64,000 nt of DNA from Bradyrhizobium sp. CB82 (GTDB lineage: Bacteria > Pseudomonadota > Alphaproteobacteria > Rhizobiales > Xanthobacteraceae). The notes beneath the pieces are model-generated. The model saw only the letters and a list, made by a program, of their open reading frames with translations. It did no database searches and had not been told where the DNA came from. The stretch lies in assembly GCF_029714405.1 (NCBI RefSeq), contig NZ_CP121650.1, positions 3,415,001 through 3,479,000 of the forward strand, given 5' to 3'. Positions 7,896 to 14,217 of the stretch are shown in pieces (the first letter of the stretch is position 1; every line of letters starts with the position of its first letter). Position numbers and translations under genes: made by a program.

Positions 7896-8360
7896 TTAGC
7901 CCGGCAGCATCGCAAACGCGCTCGAGACCATCGCCACCGGCTTGTGGTCGATGGCGGACAACAGCGTGACGCGACCGAAGCTCATGGTGCGTCCGAGCCG
8001 CACCACCTTCGCATCAGCCAAGACGTCCGATGATGAGACCGCGCGCATGAAGTGCGTGGTCTGGTCGACGGTCGTCATCGGCCGGTAGCCGCGGTTGGCG
8101 GCGAGGATCGCGATCACCATGGAGGTGTCGGCGAGCGCCATCAGGGCCTGGCCGCAGACCACGCCGCCGCTGCGGCACAGCCGCTCCGAGAACGCCATGC
8201 GCAGCACCGCACCTGGCTGCCAATCCTGATCGTTCGGAGGCGGTTCGTGGTCGATGCGCTCGACCGACAGGCCGAGATCCTGAACCCAAGGCGCGAACAC
8301 GTCGCCAAGCACGCGCCTTGCCTCCTCGATGCCGAATTCTGTCGTTGGCTGCGTTGGCAT
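7896..8360 (-). CDS. PaaI-family hotdog thioesterase
   Basis: A 154-residue hotdog-fold thioesterase. The family core is visible in VVCGQALMALADTSMVIAI (residues ~65-83; Ala-Asp as in 4HBT enzymes), followed by MTTVDQTTHFMRA and the closing strands RLGRTMSFGRVTLLS and KPVAMVSSAFAML. Such enzymes hydrolyse acyl- or aryl-CoA thioesters in the cytoplasm; the substrate cannot be told. The start MPTQPTTEFG at 8360 follows a GGAA and gives a family-typical length, whereas the longer open frame adds low-complexity sequence. It is divergent from the micro-lipoprotein at 8506. Confidence 0.85.
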   Translation of the reverse strand: MPTQPTTEFGIEEARRVLGDVFAPWVQDLGLSVERIDHEPPPNDQDWQPGAVLRMAFSERLCRSGGVVCGQALMALADTSMVIAILAANRGYRPMTTVDQTTHFMRAVSSSDVLADAKVVRLGRTMSFGRVTLLSAIDHKPVAMVSSAFAMLPG

Positions 8361-8505
8361 GAATTCCGTTTCCCGCTGTTGCCCGATGTTTCGGCCATTC
8401 TGCCCGGTTTGGACCGGCAAAGTCACCTCGTTCCCCGGCGCCCCTCCTTGGCTTGAAAATGCCCGACTTCGGCCCCTATGATGCGGCGCTTTCCGAACAG
8501 GGTGG

Positions 8506-8640
8506 ATGATGTTGCGACGATTTGTCTTGGTGTTTTGCTTGGGCCTGGTCGGCCTTGCGCTGGGCGGGTGCACCAAATGCGGACCGATCTGGGACGATTG
8601 GCTGCAATCGCCCAAATCCTGCAGATTGGACCGTTTCTAG
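8506..8640 (+). CDS. Micro-lipoprotein (44 aa)
   Basis: A very short gene, easily missed: MMLRRFVLVFCLGLVGLALG then GCTKCGPIWDDWLQSPKSCR. The hydrophobic N-terminus ends in a lipobox (LGGC, Cys22), predicting a 23-residue mature lipopeptide with two further cysteines that could pair. The start is either ATG at 8506 or the adjacent one at 8509; GGTGG lies just upstream. It is followed 73 bp later by a small secreted protein on the same strand. Proteins of this pattern are familiar from Bradyrhizobium-like genomes; their function is not known to me. Confidence 0.7.
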   Translation: MMLRRFVLVFCLGLVGLALGGCTKCGPIWDDWLQSPKSCRLDRF

Positions 8641-8713
8641 CGGGTCGCACGGGCATGCGGCGTCACGGCTGACGACGCGCCGGACCGACCATCGATGACT
8701 AAGGAGTGACGTG

Positions 8714-9004
8714 ATGAAGGTTTCCCGTGTGGCGGCGCTGCTGGCGGTGCTTGCCGGGCCGGTTTACGCGCAAAATGCAATGCCCCACATCAATATGATG
8801 GAGGATGCGCCAGGCAAGACCGATGACGAGAAGGCGGCCGACGCTGAGCGCGACCAGCGCTACAAGGAGACGCTGAAGAAGATTCCGGACGCCAAGGCGG
8901 CCAACGATCCCTGGGGCGGCATGCGCGCCGATCCCCCCAAGGCTGCCGCGCCAAAAGCCTCTGCTGCGACCAAGAAGACCAAGACCGCTCCAACCGCCAA
9001 TTGA
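8714..9004 (+). CDS. Small secreted protein with DPWGG motif (paralogue 2)
   Basis: A 96-residue protein with a signal peptide (MKVSRVAALLAVLAGPVYAQ), a charged central helix (GKTDDEKAADAERDQRYKE), the shared motif LKKIPDAKAANDPWGGMR and an Ala/Lys/Pro-rich tail (AAAPKASAATKKTK). The motif and layout match the protein at 5008-5238. AAGGAG at 8701-8706, seven bases before the ATG at 8714, fixes the start over the upstream GTG at 8711. The tail resembles a flexible envelope or cell-wall-associated linker. Function unknown. Confidence 0.75.
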   Translation: MKVSRVAALLAVLAGPVYAQNAMPHINMMEDAPGKTDDEKAADAERDQRYKETLKKIPDAKAANDPWGGMRADPPKAAAPKASAATKKTKTAPTAN

Positions 9005-9084
9005 CCGTCCCTGTCCGCCGGACTCCTCTTCGCTCTCCGGTGTCCCTATATTCAAGGGGGCGGTAGGGGTGAAGGAGCTGCGAC

Positions 9085-9315
9085 ATGGTATTTCGCCCGC
9101 GGGATCTTGCCGACCGGATGGCGCGCCGGCGCAAGGCGGGCGACGGCTATTTGCGCGAGACCTTCACATTGCCGCGCGAGGCGGCGAGGGCGAAGGCGCA
9201 GGCCTTCTTCGCCCGCTATCCCAAGGCCGGCTATATGAGTGAGGTCGAAAGCTGGCGCGAACTGCCTGGCGGCGACATCGAGTTCACGATGCGGAGGCTG
9301 CCGAGCGCCGACTAG
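9085..9315 (+). CDS. Conserved-looking small hypothetical protein (76 aa)
   Basis: MVFRPRDLADRMARRRKAGD opens a basic, soluble protein with the segments YLRETFTLPREAARAKAQAF and FARYPKAGYMSEVESWRELP. GAAGGAG lies nine bases upstream of the ATG. There is no signal peptide or membrane segment. I do not recognise a family. The stop codon directly abuts a dispersed palindromic repeat (copy B). Confidence 0.7.
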   Translation: MVFRPRDLADRMARRRKAGDGYLRETFTLPREAARAKAQAFFARYPKAGYMSEVESWRELPGGDIEFTMRRLPSAD

Positions 9316-9460
9316 ATCGCGATGAGATTGGGAACAATCGTCATCACGTCTCAGGTTGTTGTTTGAGCATGATCTCTGCGCAAACGCGCTCCGCGTTTGT
9401 CGCAAGGGAAAACCGCTTCGCAGCTTGCCCCGACGCGGCCCTTCGGGACGGGATCATGGT
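9313..9460 (+). repeat. Dispersed palindromic repeat, copy B
   Basis: Begins at the TAG stop of the preceding gene with ATCGCGATGAGATTGGGAAC and continues ATCGTCATCACG, GTTGTTGTTTGAGCATGATC, GCGCAAACGCG and GGGAAAACCGCTTCGCAGC. It ends near a GACGCGGCCCTTCGGGACGG segment also seen in the copy at 39054. The right hairpin arm has diverged, so the palindrome is imperfect here. Confidence 0.8.
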
Positions 9461-9570
9461 CCAGGGCCGCCCGCTTTGGACCGACCTTCAGCTTGCAGCA
9501 ACTTTTAGTCTTTTTCGGAAACCCCGTTCAAAGCTTTGCGGTTTAGGCTCTCCTCTCCCAGGGGAGAGCC

Positions 9571-9921
9571 ATGGCCCGGCACCGCAAAGACCTCGGCGCC
9601 CGCAGACATGTGCGGGTCGATCTCTATAGGCCCGGATTTCTGATTCCTGCGCCCGATGCGCCGTGGATCGAATGCACGATCGTCGATGTCTCCGACGACG
9701 GCGTTTCCATCGACGTCGGTGCGCTGCCGGTACCGAAAGTGTTCGGCCTGTCGTTCACGACCGGCGGCGAGGTGATCCGCATCTGCATGCTGACCTGGCG
9801 CAATGGCGAACACGTCGGGGCGCGCTTCGTTCGCGCCAGCGATTTGCGGCGGAAGCGCCAGCGCGAGGCGGCCAGCGAGGCGGCCGGGAAGCCCGAGGGC
9901 AGGGCGACCAGACGCGGCTGA
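9571..9921 (+). CDS. PilZ-domain protein (116 aa)
   Basis: A second PilZ-type protein in the window. The arginine motif is LGARRHVRVDLYRPG near the N-terminus, and the DxSxxG motif appears as DVSDDGVSID (residues ~38-47), followed by barrel strands (GLSFTTGGEVIRICMLTWRN, then GARFVRAS). The C-terminal 30 residues are charged and Ala-rich (RRKRQREAASEAAGK). It should bind c-di-GMP in the cytoplasm. The start at 9571 follows CCAGGGGAGAGCC, a fair binding site. A palindromic repeat begins ten bases after the stop. Confidence 0.8.
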   Translation: MARHRKDLGARRHVRVDLYRPGFLIPAPDAPWIECTIVDVSDDGVSIDVGALPVPKVFGLSFTTGGEVIRICMLTWRNGEHVGARFVRASDLRRKRQREAASEAAGKPEGRATRRG

Positions 9922-9930
9922 CCTTGGCGA

Positions 9931-10061
9931 CTAAAGCGCGATGAGATTAGGATGAATCGTCATCGCGCTTTAGGTTGTTGTTTGCGCACGATCTCCGCCC
10001 AAACGCGTTCCGCGTTTGTCGCGAGGGAAAACCGCTTCACACTTTTCCGGATCATGCTCTA
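9931..10061 (+). repeat. Dispersed palindromic repeat, copy C
   Basis: Opens with a perfect 14-bp inverted repeat, CTAAAGCGCGATGA (9931-9944) and TCATCGCGCTTTAG (9960-9973). The conserved tail follows: GTTGTTGTTTGCGCACGATC, CAAACGCGTTCCGCGTTTGT, CGCGAGGGAAAACCGCTTCA and CACTTTTCCGGATCATGCTC. The final CTA is also the stop codon of the minus-strand DUF6894 gene. Confidence 0.9.
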
Positions 10062-10292
10062 ATCAAAGGATTCCGCGACGATCCGAATCCGGAAGACGGG
10101 TTGCTTGGCCTCGTCCAGGAGCTCCATGTGCCATTCGGAATTCTCTTGCAGCTTGCGGGCGATACCGGCGGCCATGTCGGCGCAGACATGGGTCATTTCC
10201 TTCCATGCGGCATCGCGGTCGGAAAATTCGGAGGCCTGCTCGGATGAGCCCGAATAGCGCCCGTTCCGGATCCGGAAGAAATAGAGCGGCAT
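10059..10292 (-). CDS. DUF6894-family protein (77 aa)
   Basis: The start at 10292 gives MPLYFFRIRNGRYSGSSEQA, the typical opening of DUF6894 proteins (PxYFFxxxxG), followed by the acidic stretch EFSDRDAAWKEMTHVCADM and an Arg/Glu-rich end (PVFRIRIVAESFD). These small soluble proteins are abundant in Bradyrhizobium and relatives; no function is established that I know of. The TAG stop lies in the last bases of repeat copy C, so the repeat forms the gene's 3' boundary. Confidence 0.8.
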   Translation of the reverse strand: MPLYFFRIRNGRYSGSSEQASEFSDRDAAWKEMTHVCADMAAGIARKLQENSEWHMELLDEAKQPVFRIRIVAESFD

Positions 10293-10475
10293 GGCTGGCA
10301 CCGATCGCGTAATGGCCGCGTCCCGAGGCCATGTAGGCGCGCAGTGCAATCCCAAACCGCAGGTAGATCAACTCCGGAACTCTACGGGATTCGTCAGCAG
10401 CAAAGTTTTATAGACAATGCTTATTACCCCGCAGCCACACGGGCACGGCGGATCTCGCTGACAAGGGCGACCAGC

Positions 10476-10664
10476 TCAAGCCGTCTTGCGATCCATGGCC
10501 TTGAGTTCCCGGTCGATGCGCAGTTGCACGCGACGGATGGCAAGGAGATCGATCCTGGTCTCGGTCTTGCCGGTCTTGACCGTTTCACCGATACGGAATT
10601 GCCACTGCCAGACGCCTTGTATCGCCGTCTTGGCCACAGTGAACTCGATGCCCCTGTGATTCAT
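10476..10664 (-). CDS. Small conserved-type hypothetical protein (62 aa)
   Basis: MNHRGIEFTVAKTAIQGVWQ, then WQFRIGETVKTGKTETR and LLAIRRVQLRIDRELKAMD. The pattern, a short beta-rich domain with W-Q-W-Q-F then a basic helix, is familiar from Bradyrhizobium hypothetical proteins. TGGAGGTAGGCC directly before the ATG is a strong ribosome binding site. It is cytoplasmic by composition. Function unknown. Confidence 0.75.
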   Translation of the reverse strand: MNHRGIEFTVAKTAIQGVWQWQFRIGETVKTGKTETRIDLLAIRRVQLRIDRELKAMDRKTA

Positions 10665-10951
10665 GGCCTACCTCCACGATTCACCGTTGGTTAACATAAC
10701 ATGTTGAACGTCATAATATTCCCCCGGTGCATCAAATTTGCCGCTAAGCCATGGATAATGCAAACAAATCCTTCCGTACGGTGCGAAACCCGGCGATGAG
10801 GTGTTGCGAAATATGCTGGCCTCGAATGGTGCAACGCAAAATTTCGGCAGGGCTAAGGGAACCAGCCGGCCGACCGTGCATTGGCTCGGCAAGGATTTAT
10901 CCAAAACCATTCGGCTCAACACCCGGCGACCCGGCAACGCGTTCGGATTCC

Positions 10952-11122
10952 ATGAAACTGATCGTCGACCTCCTCAAGTGGGTCTGGCAACGCGACCGGG
11001 CCGAGACAAACGGCTACAATCTGCGCGCAAGCGAAGGGGACGATCGTTCGAGCATGGCAGATTTTGTGCGCATCCTTCAGATGCACGACCGGGACGGTGG
11101 GCGGACCAACTATCCGAATTGA
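10952..11122 (+). CDS. Small hypothetical protein (56 aa)
   Basis: MKLIVDLLKWVWQRDRAETN, followed by GYNLRASEGDDRSSMADFVR and ILQMHDRDGGRTNYPN. The amphipathic start and charged remainder look like a genuine small protein, but I know no family for it and the binding site is weak. The longer frame from 10751 covers A+T-rich intergenic sequence and is not preferred. Moderate doubt that it is expressed. Confidence 0.4.
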   Translation: MKLIVDLLKWVWQRDRAETNGYNLRASEGDDRSSMADFVRILQMHDRDGGRTNYPN

Positions 11123-11304
11123 CCGGGTGCGGCGGCCGGGGCAGGAACTTTGTTCATGGCCGGAGAACCACGGGTTCCGCGAGCGACATGTCAACGAACG
11201 ACATGCGGCATGAACGCCCATTGCAATGTTTGAACACACATGACACCGCTAGGTTTCACGATATGGTACCTGACTTGACCTCGTAAGAAACTCGACCTCG
11301 TAAA

Positions 11305-11577
11305 GTGGGCTGGCTTCGGAATCTCATGTTGCGCTGGGCTGCGCGAAACTTTTCGCTGGTCTGTCCGCATTGCAGGCAGCCGGCATCGCCTGCCGTCTTC
11401 GGGCGCGGGCGTTACAGCCTCGGCGAGGAGAGGCTAGCTTGCGAGCGATGCGGCGAGACGAGCCAGATCACCTTCTGGCGCTTCGAGGGACTGTCGAAAC
11501 TGCCGCCGCCTGGCTGCGGCGGCGAGCCATCCGCCGGGCCGCCGCTAGCACCCGGATCGCCTCGCGGGGCGAGATGA
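11305..11577 (+). CDS. Zinc-ribbon-like protein (90 aa)
   Basis: Two cysteine pairs about 30 residues apart (LVCPHCRQP and LACERCGETSQ) form a treble-clef or zinc-ribbon pattern, preceded by an amphipathic N-terminus (LRNLMLRWAARNFS) and followed by ITFWRFEGLSKLPPP. The C-terminal tail is Pro/Gly-rich and may be disordered. The start could be GTG at 11305 or ATG at 11326; neither has a strong binding site. Upstream there is a short direct repeat (CTCGACCTCGTAA-like, 11275-11303). No function can be given beyond likely metal binding. Confidence 0.55.
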   Translation: MGWLRNLMLRWAARNFSLVCPHCRQPASPAVFGRGRYSLGEERLACERCGETSQITFWRFEGLSKLPPPGCGGEPSAGPPLAPGSPRGAR

Positions 11578-11665
11578 GGCCGCGGCAAGTGCCTTGCTTC
11601 GCCCGTGTCGGGTCGAAAGACAAAAGCGCCTCTTGCTCGGCATTTCCGGTTGCTACAGCCATTTC

Positions 11666-11875
11666 ATGTTCGGCGCGATCCACCGCCCGACTTGCCTGAT
11701 CGCCGCCGCCGCCATTGCGAGCCTGCCCGCAACCGCGGTGCCCGACGTCCTCAAACACTGGCTACTGTCCTGGCTGATCTCCTGGGCCGCGATGCTGCCT
11801 GTCGTGGCGGCGGCCGCGATCAGATCCTTCTCGGTGCAGCGGACGCGCAAAACCGCTTCACACTTTTCCGGATGA
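11666..11875 (+). CDS. Small membrane protein, DUF2798-like; 3' end lies in a repeat
   Basis: From ATG 11666 the protein reads MFGAIHRPTCLIAAAAIASL, then VLKHWLLSWLISWAAMLPVV. Two hydrophobic helices with the W-L-x-S-W pattern resemble DUF2798 membrane proteins, which are usually slightly longer. The last codons (RKTASHFSG then stop) are encoded by a partial copy of the dispersed repeat (11849-11880), so insertion of the repeat has probably replaced the original C-terminus. An earlier ATG at 11594 is possible but adds a basic extension. Confidence 0.5.
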   Translation: MFGAIHRPTCLIAAAAIASLPATAVPDVLKHWLLSWLISWAAMLPVVAAAAIRSFSVQRTRKTASHFSG

Positions 11876-11880
11876 TGCTG
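11849..11880 (+). repeat. Dispersed palindromic repeat, copy D (3' part only)
   Basis: The segment CGCAAAACCGCTTCACACTT followed by TTCCGGATGATGCTGAT matches the last third of repeat copies C, E and G. The hairpin half is missing. It overlaps the 3' end of the small membrane protein gene. Confidence 0.75.
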
Positions 11881-11897
11881 ATTGCGGGACAGCGAAC

Positions 11898-11931
11898 AAA
11901 AAAAGCCCCGCCGGGGAGAGCCGGGCGGGGC
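11898..11931 (-). terminator. Intrinsic terminator for minus-strand transcription
   Basis: On the minus strand a G+C-rich hairpin (GCCCCGCCCGG with CCGGCGGGGC, one bulged base, six-base loop) is followed by seven T residues, a textbook Rho-independent terminator. No protein gene is seen upstream on the minus strand (11932-12196), so it may end a small RNA; see findings. Apart from this hairpin, 11881-12196 holds nothing else I can support. Confidence 0.7.
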
Positions 11932-12196
11932 AGAAGGTTATTGGAGGCTGAGGTGCTGGGCTGCAACACCGTAGCCAAGCAAAGTTAACCCGCGCAGCTT
12001 ACAAGGAGCTTACAGGCAGAAGTGGGCGATTGACTCTTCAAGCCCAGATTGCGGCTGGGTCGCCTTGCCATCTCAAGGACGAATCCCGTCCCAATTCCGA
12101 CACCCACTCGCAGAAATTACGACACAGCGATTGAGGAGACTCTGCGAGTTCGGCGACGCCATGGGGGAACGTGGCCCGCCGATCAGGGGGTGGCAT

Positions 12197-12286
12197 ATGG
12201 ATAACGTAGAGCGATCATTCGCCGCTGCGACGGCGATGGGTTTTGTCGTGTTGGTCGTGGGGCTCATTCTGCTGGCCGTGCTGTAG
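12197..12286 (+). CDS. Possible single-pass membrane peptide (29 aa)
   Basis: MDNVERSFAAATAMGFVVLV followed by VGLILLAVL: a short hydrophilic N-terminus and one membrane helix running to the C-terminus. GGGGG lies seven bases upstream of the ATG, giving some support. Peptides of this kind are plausible membrane-associated regulators, but with no recognised family the call rests on the binding site and hydrophobicity only. Confidence 0.35.
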   Translation: MDNVERSFAAATAMGFVVLVVGLILLAVL

Positions 12287-12314
12287 GCCGGCACGCGCGG
12301 AGAGACAGAGGCCG

Positions 12315-12449
12315 CTAAAGCGCGATGAGACTGGGATGAATCGTCATCGCGCTTTAGAGGTTGTTGTTTGTGCATGATCTCCGCGCAAACGCGTTTCCGC
12401 GCTTGTCGCGAGGGAAAACCGCTTCACACTTTTCCGGATCATGCTTTAG
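12315..12449 (+). repeat. Dispersed palindromic repeat, copy E
   Basis: Perfect 14-bp inverted repeat CTAAAGCGCGATGA (12315-12328) and TCATCGCGCTTTAG (12344-12357), then the conserved tail (GTTGTTGTTTGTGCATGATC, GCGAGGGAAAACCGCTTCAC, TTTTCCGGATCATGCTTTAG). This is nearly identical to copy C. Confidence 0.9.
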
Positions 12450-12858
12450 GCGGTGCGGCCTTGCTCGCCGCCGTCCTCAGTTTTGGACCATGAGAGCGAG
12501 CGACATTGCGGCGGCCTGCCAGCCCCTTCAGTCGTGGTCTTGGGAGCACGAGACTGGTGGCCGGATCGAAAGTTTGTCAGCGACAGCGCAATCCTGAAGA
12601 CAGCCGAAGACATCTTTCCACCGTTCCTCGATCGGCGCCCGGCGATAAACGGGCTAAAAGGCTGTCGAAATCACCTTGGCGTCACGTGGATCACAATTGG
12701 CCCGGCTCCTTTGCATGGGGTTGTTTTCACGGATTTTGGTGTGAACCCGAAACCGTCTCCACCCTGAGCGGTTCGGCGCCCCGCCGGGATGGCACCAATT
12801 GCCCACCTCTTACGCCTAATCCATCTGGTGGATGAACAGGTTGTGGCAGCTGACGAAC
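12450..12858. other. Intergenic stretch without a credible gene
   Basis: Two overlapping plus-strand frames are open here, but neither has a recognisable domain, a binding site or coding-like composition. The stretch lies between repeat copy E and a 22-bp-period direct repeat that resembles a transposon end, so it may be decayed mobile or intergenic DNA. Confidence 0.4.
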
Positions 12859-12894
12859 AAATTAGGACACTGCCGAATTCAAATTAGTACACAG
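12859..12894. repeat. Direct repeat, 14 bp at 22-bp period
   Basis: AAATTAGGACACTG (12859-12872) and AAATTAGTACACAG (12881-12894) agree at 12 of 14 positions and are spaced exactly two helical turns apart. Internal repeats of this size are typical of the ends of Tn7/Mu-like transposons, and could equally be tandem regulator sites upstream of recA. Confidence 0.5.
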
Positions 12895-12930
12895 AGGGTT
12901 AAATGCGGACAGTACCGTCGAAGCGCAAAA

Positions 12931-12945
12931 GAACATATTGCGAAC
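12931..12945 (-). promoter_or_regulatory. SOS box (LexA site) of recA
   Basis: The sequence GAACATATTGCGAAC is, on the minus strand, GTTC-N7-GTTC, the direct-repeat LexA box of alphaproteobacteria. It lies 94 bp upstream of the recA start, where LexA binding would block the promoter. Confidence 0.9.
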
Positions 12946-13038
12946 CTGGAACAAACGGTGTACGTTACTTTTATCGCCGACCTGCTTCGCCAACCGTTTG
13001 TCGCGACGCCGAATCCCCGCCATAAGGAGCACGACCAA

Positions 13039-14127
13039 ATGTCCGCTACTGCCCTGCGTATCGTCGAAGGATCTTCCATGGACAAGAGTAAAGCCTTGGC
13101 TGCCGCGCTCTCTCAGATCGAGCGCCAGTTCGGCAAGGGCTCGGTGATGAAGCTCGGCAAAAGCGACCGTTCGATGGACATCGAGGCGGTGTCGTCCGGC
13201 TCGCTCGGGCTTGATATCGCGCTCGGCATCGGCGGCCTGCCCAAGGGGCGCATCGTCGAGATCTACGGGCCGGAATCCTCAGGCAAAACGACGCTGGCAC
13301 TGCACACGGTGGCGGAAGCGCAGAAGAAGGGCGGCATCTGCGCCTTCATCGACGCGGAGCACGCGCTCGATCCGGTCTATGCGCGCAAGCTCGGCGTCAA
13401 CATCGACGACCTCCTGATCTCCCAGCCCGATACCGGCGAGCAGGCGCTGGAAATCTGCGACACGCTGGTGCGTTCGGGCGCGGTGGACGTGATGGTGATC
13501 GATTCGGTCGCGGCACTCGTGCCGAAGGCCGAACTCGAAGGCGAGATGGGGGAATCGCTGCCCGGTCTCCAGGCGCGGTTGATGAGCCAGGCGCTGCGCA
13601 AGCTGACGGCCTCCATCAACAAATCCAACACCATGGTGATCTTCATCAACCAGATCCGCATGAAGATCGGCGTGATGTACGGCTCGCCGGAAACCACGAC
13701 CGGCGGTAACGCGCTGAAGTTCTACGCCTCGGTCCGCCTCGACATCCGTCGCATCGGCGCGATCAAGGAGCGCGACGAGGTCGTCGGCAACACCACGCGC
13801 GTGAAGGTGGTGAAGAACAAGCTGGCACCGCCCTTCAAGCAGGTCGAGTTCGACATCATGTACGGCGAGGGCGTGTCCAAGATGGGCGAAATCCTCGATC
13901 TCGGTGTCAAGGCCGGCATCGTCGAAAAGTCTGGCGCCTGGTTCTCCTATGACAGCCAGCGCCTCGGCCAGGGCCGCGAGAACTCCAAAGCGTTCCTGAA
14001 GGCCAACCCGGACGTCACCGCCAAGATCGAGACCGCGATCCGGCAAAACTCCGGCCTGATTGCCGAGCAAATTTTAGCTGGCAATCCCGAGCGCGACGCC
14101 GACGGCGAGGAGCCGACGGAGGAGTAG
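13039..14127 (+). CDS. recA: Recombinase RecA
   Basis: A full-length RecA of 362 residues. It binds single-stranded DNA, drives homologous pairing and stimulates LexA self-cleavage. Visible are the Walker A motif GPESSGKTT (residues ~77-85), the catalytic glutamate region [10 protein letters not shown], Walker B ([20 protein letters not shown]), loop L2 ([20 protein letters not shown]) and an acidic C-terminus ([12 protein letters not shown]). The start at 13039 follows AAGGAG by nine bases; another ATG at 13078 is possible, and the longer frame from 12832 overlaps the promoter. The SOS box at 12931-12945 shows DNA-damage control. Confidence 0.98.
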   Translation: MSATALRIVEGSSMDKSKALAAALSQIERQFGKGSVMKLGKSDRSMDIEAVSSGSLGLDIALGIGGLPKGRIVEIYGPESSGKTTLALHTVAEAQKKGGICAFIDAEHALDPVYARKLGVNIDDLLISQPDTGEQALEICDTLVRSGAVDVMVIDSVAALVPKAELEGEMGESLPGLQARLMSQALRKLTASINKSNTMVIFINQIRMKIGVMYGSPETTTGGNALKFYASVRLDIRRIGAIKERDEVVGNTTRVKVVKNKLAPPFKQVEFDIMYGEGVSKMGEILDLGVKAGIVEKSGAWFSYDSQRLGQGRENSKAFLKANPDVTAKIETAIRQNSGLIAEQILAGNPERDADGEEPTEE

Positions 14128-14156
14128 GGCTCGCGCAGGTAAAGTTTCGCGAGGAG

Positions 14157-14201
14157 CGGGCGCTGAGGACGTTGAGTTGCCGACGTCTTCGGCGCCCGTT
14201 T
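14157..14201. terminator. Terminator between convergent recA and gcvP
   Basis: A 16-bp stem with two G-T pairs (arms 14157-14172 and 14183-14198, loop of 10) is followed by TTTCGTT on the plus strand. It lies 30 bp after the recA stop and 20 bp before the gcvP stop, so it can end transcription from recA and perhaps from both sides. Confidence 0.8.
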
Positions 14202-14217
14202 CGTTAAGCCGTTGGCC

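Noticed and set aside
12789..12803. TGGCACCAATTGCCC as a second sigma-54 promoter
   Set aside because: It lacks GC at the -12 position at the correct spacing and has no gene directly downstream.
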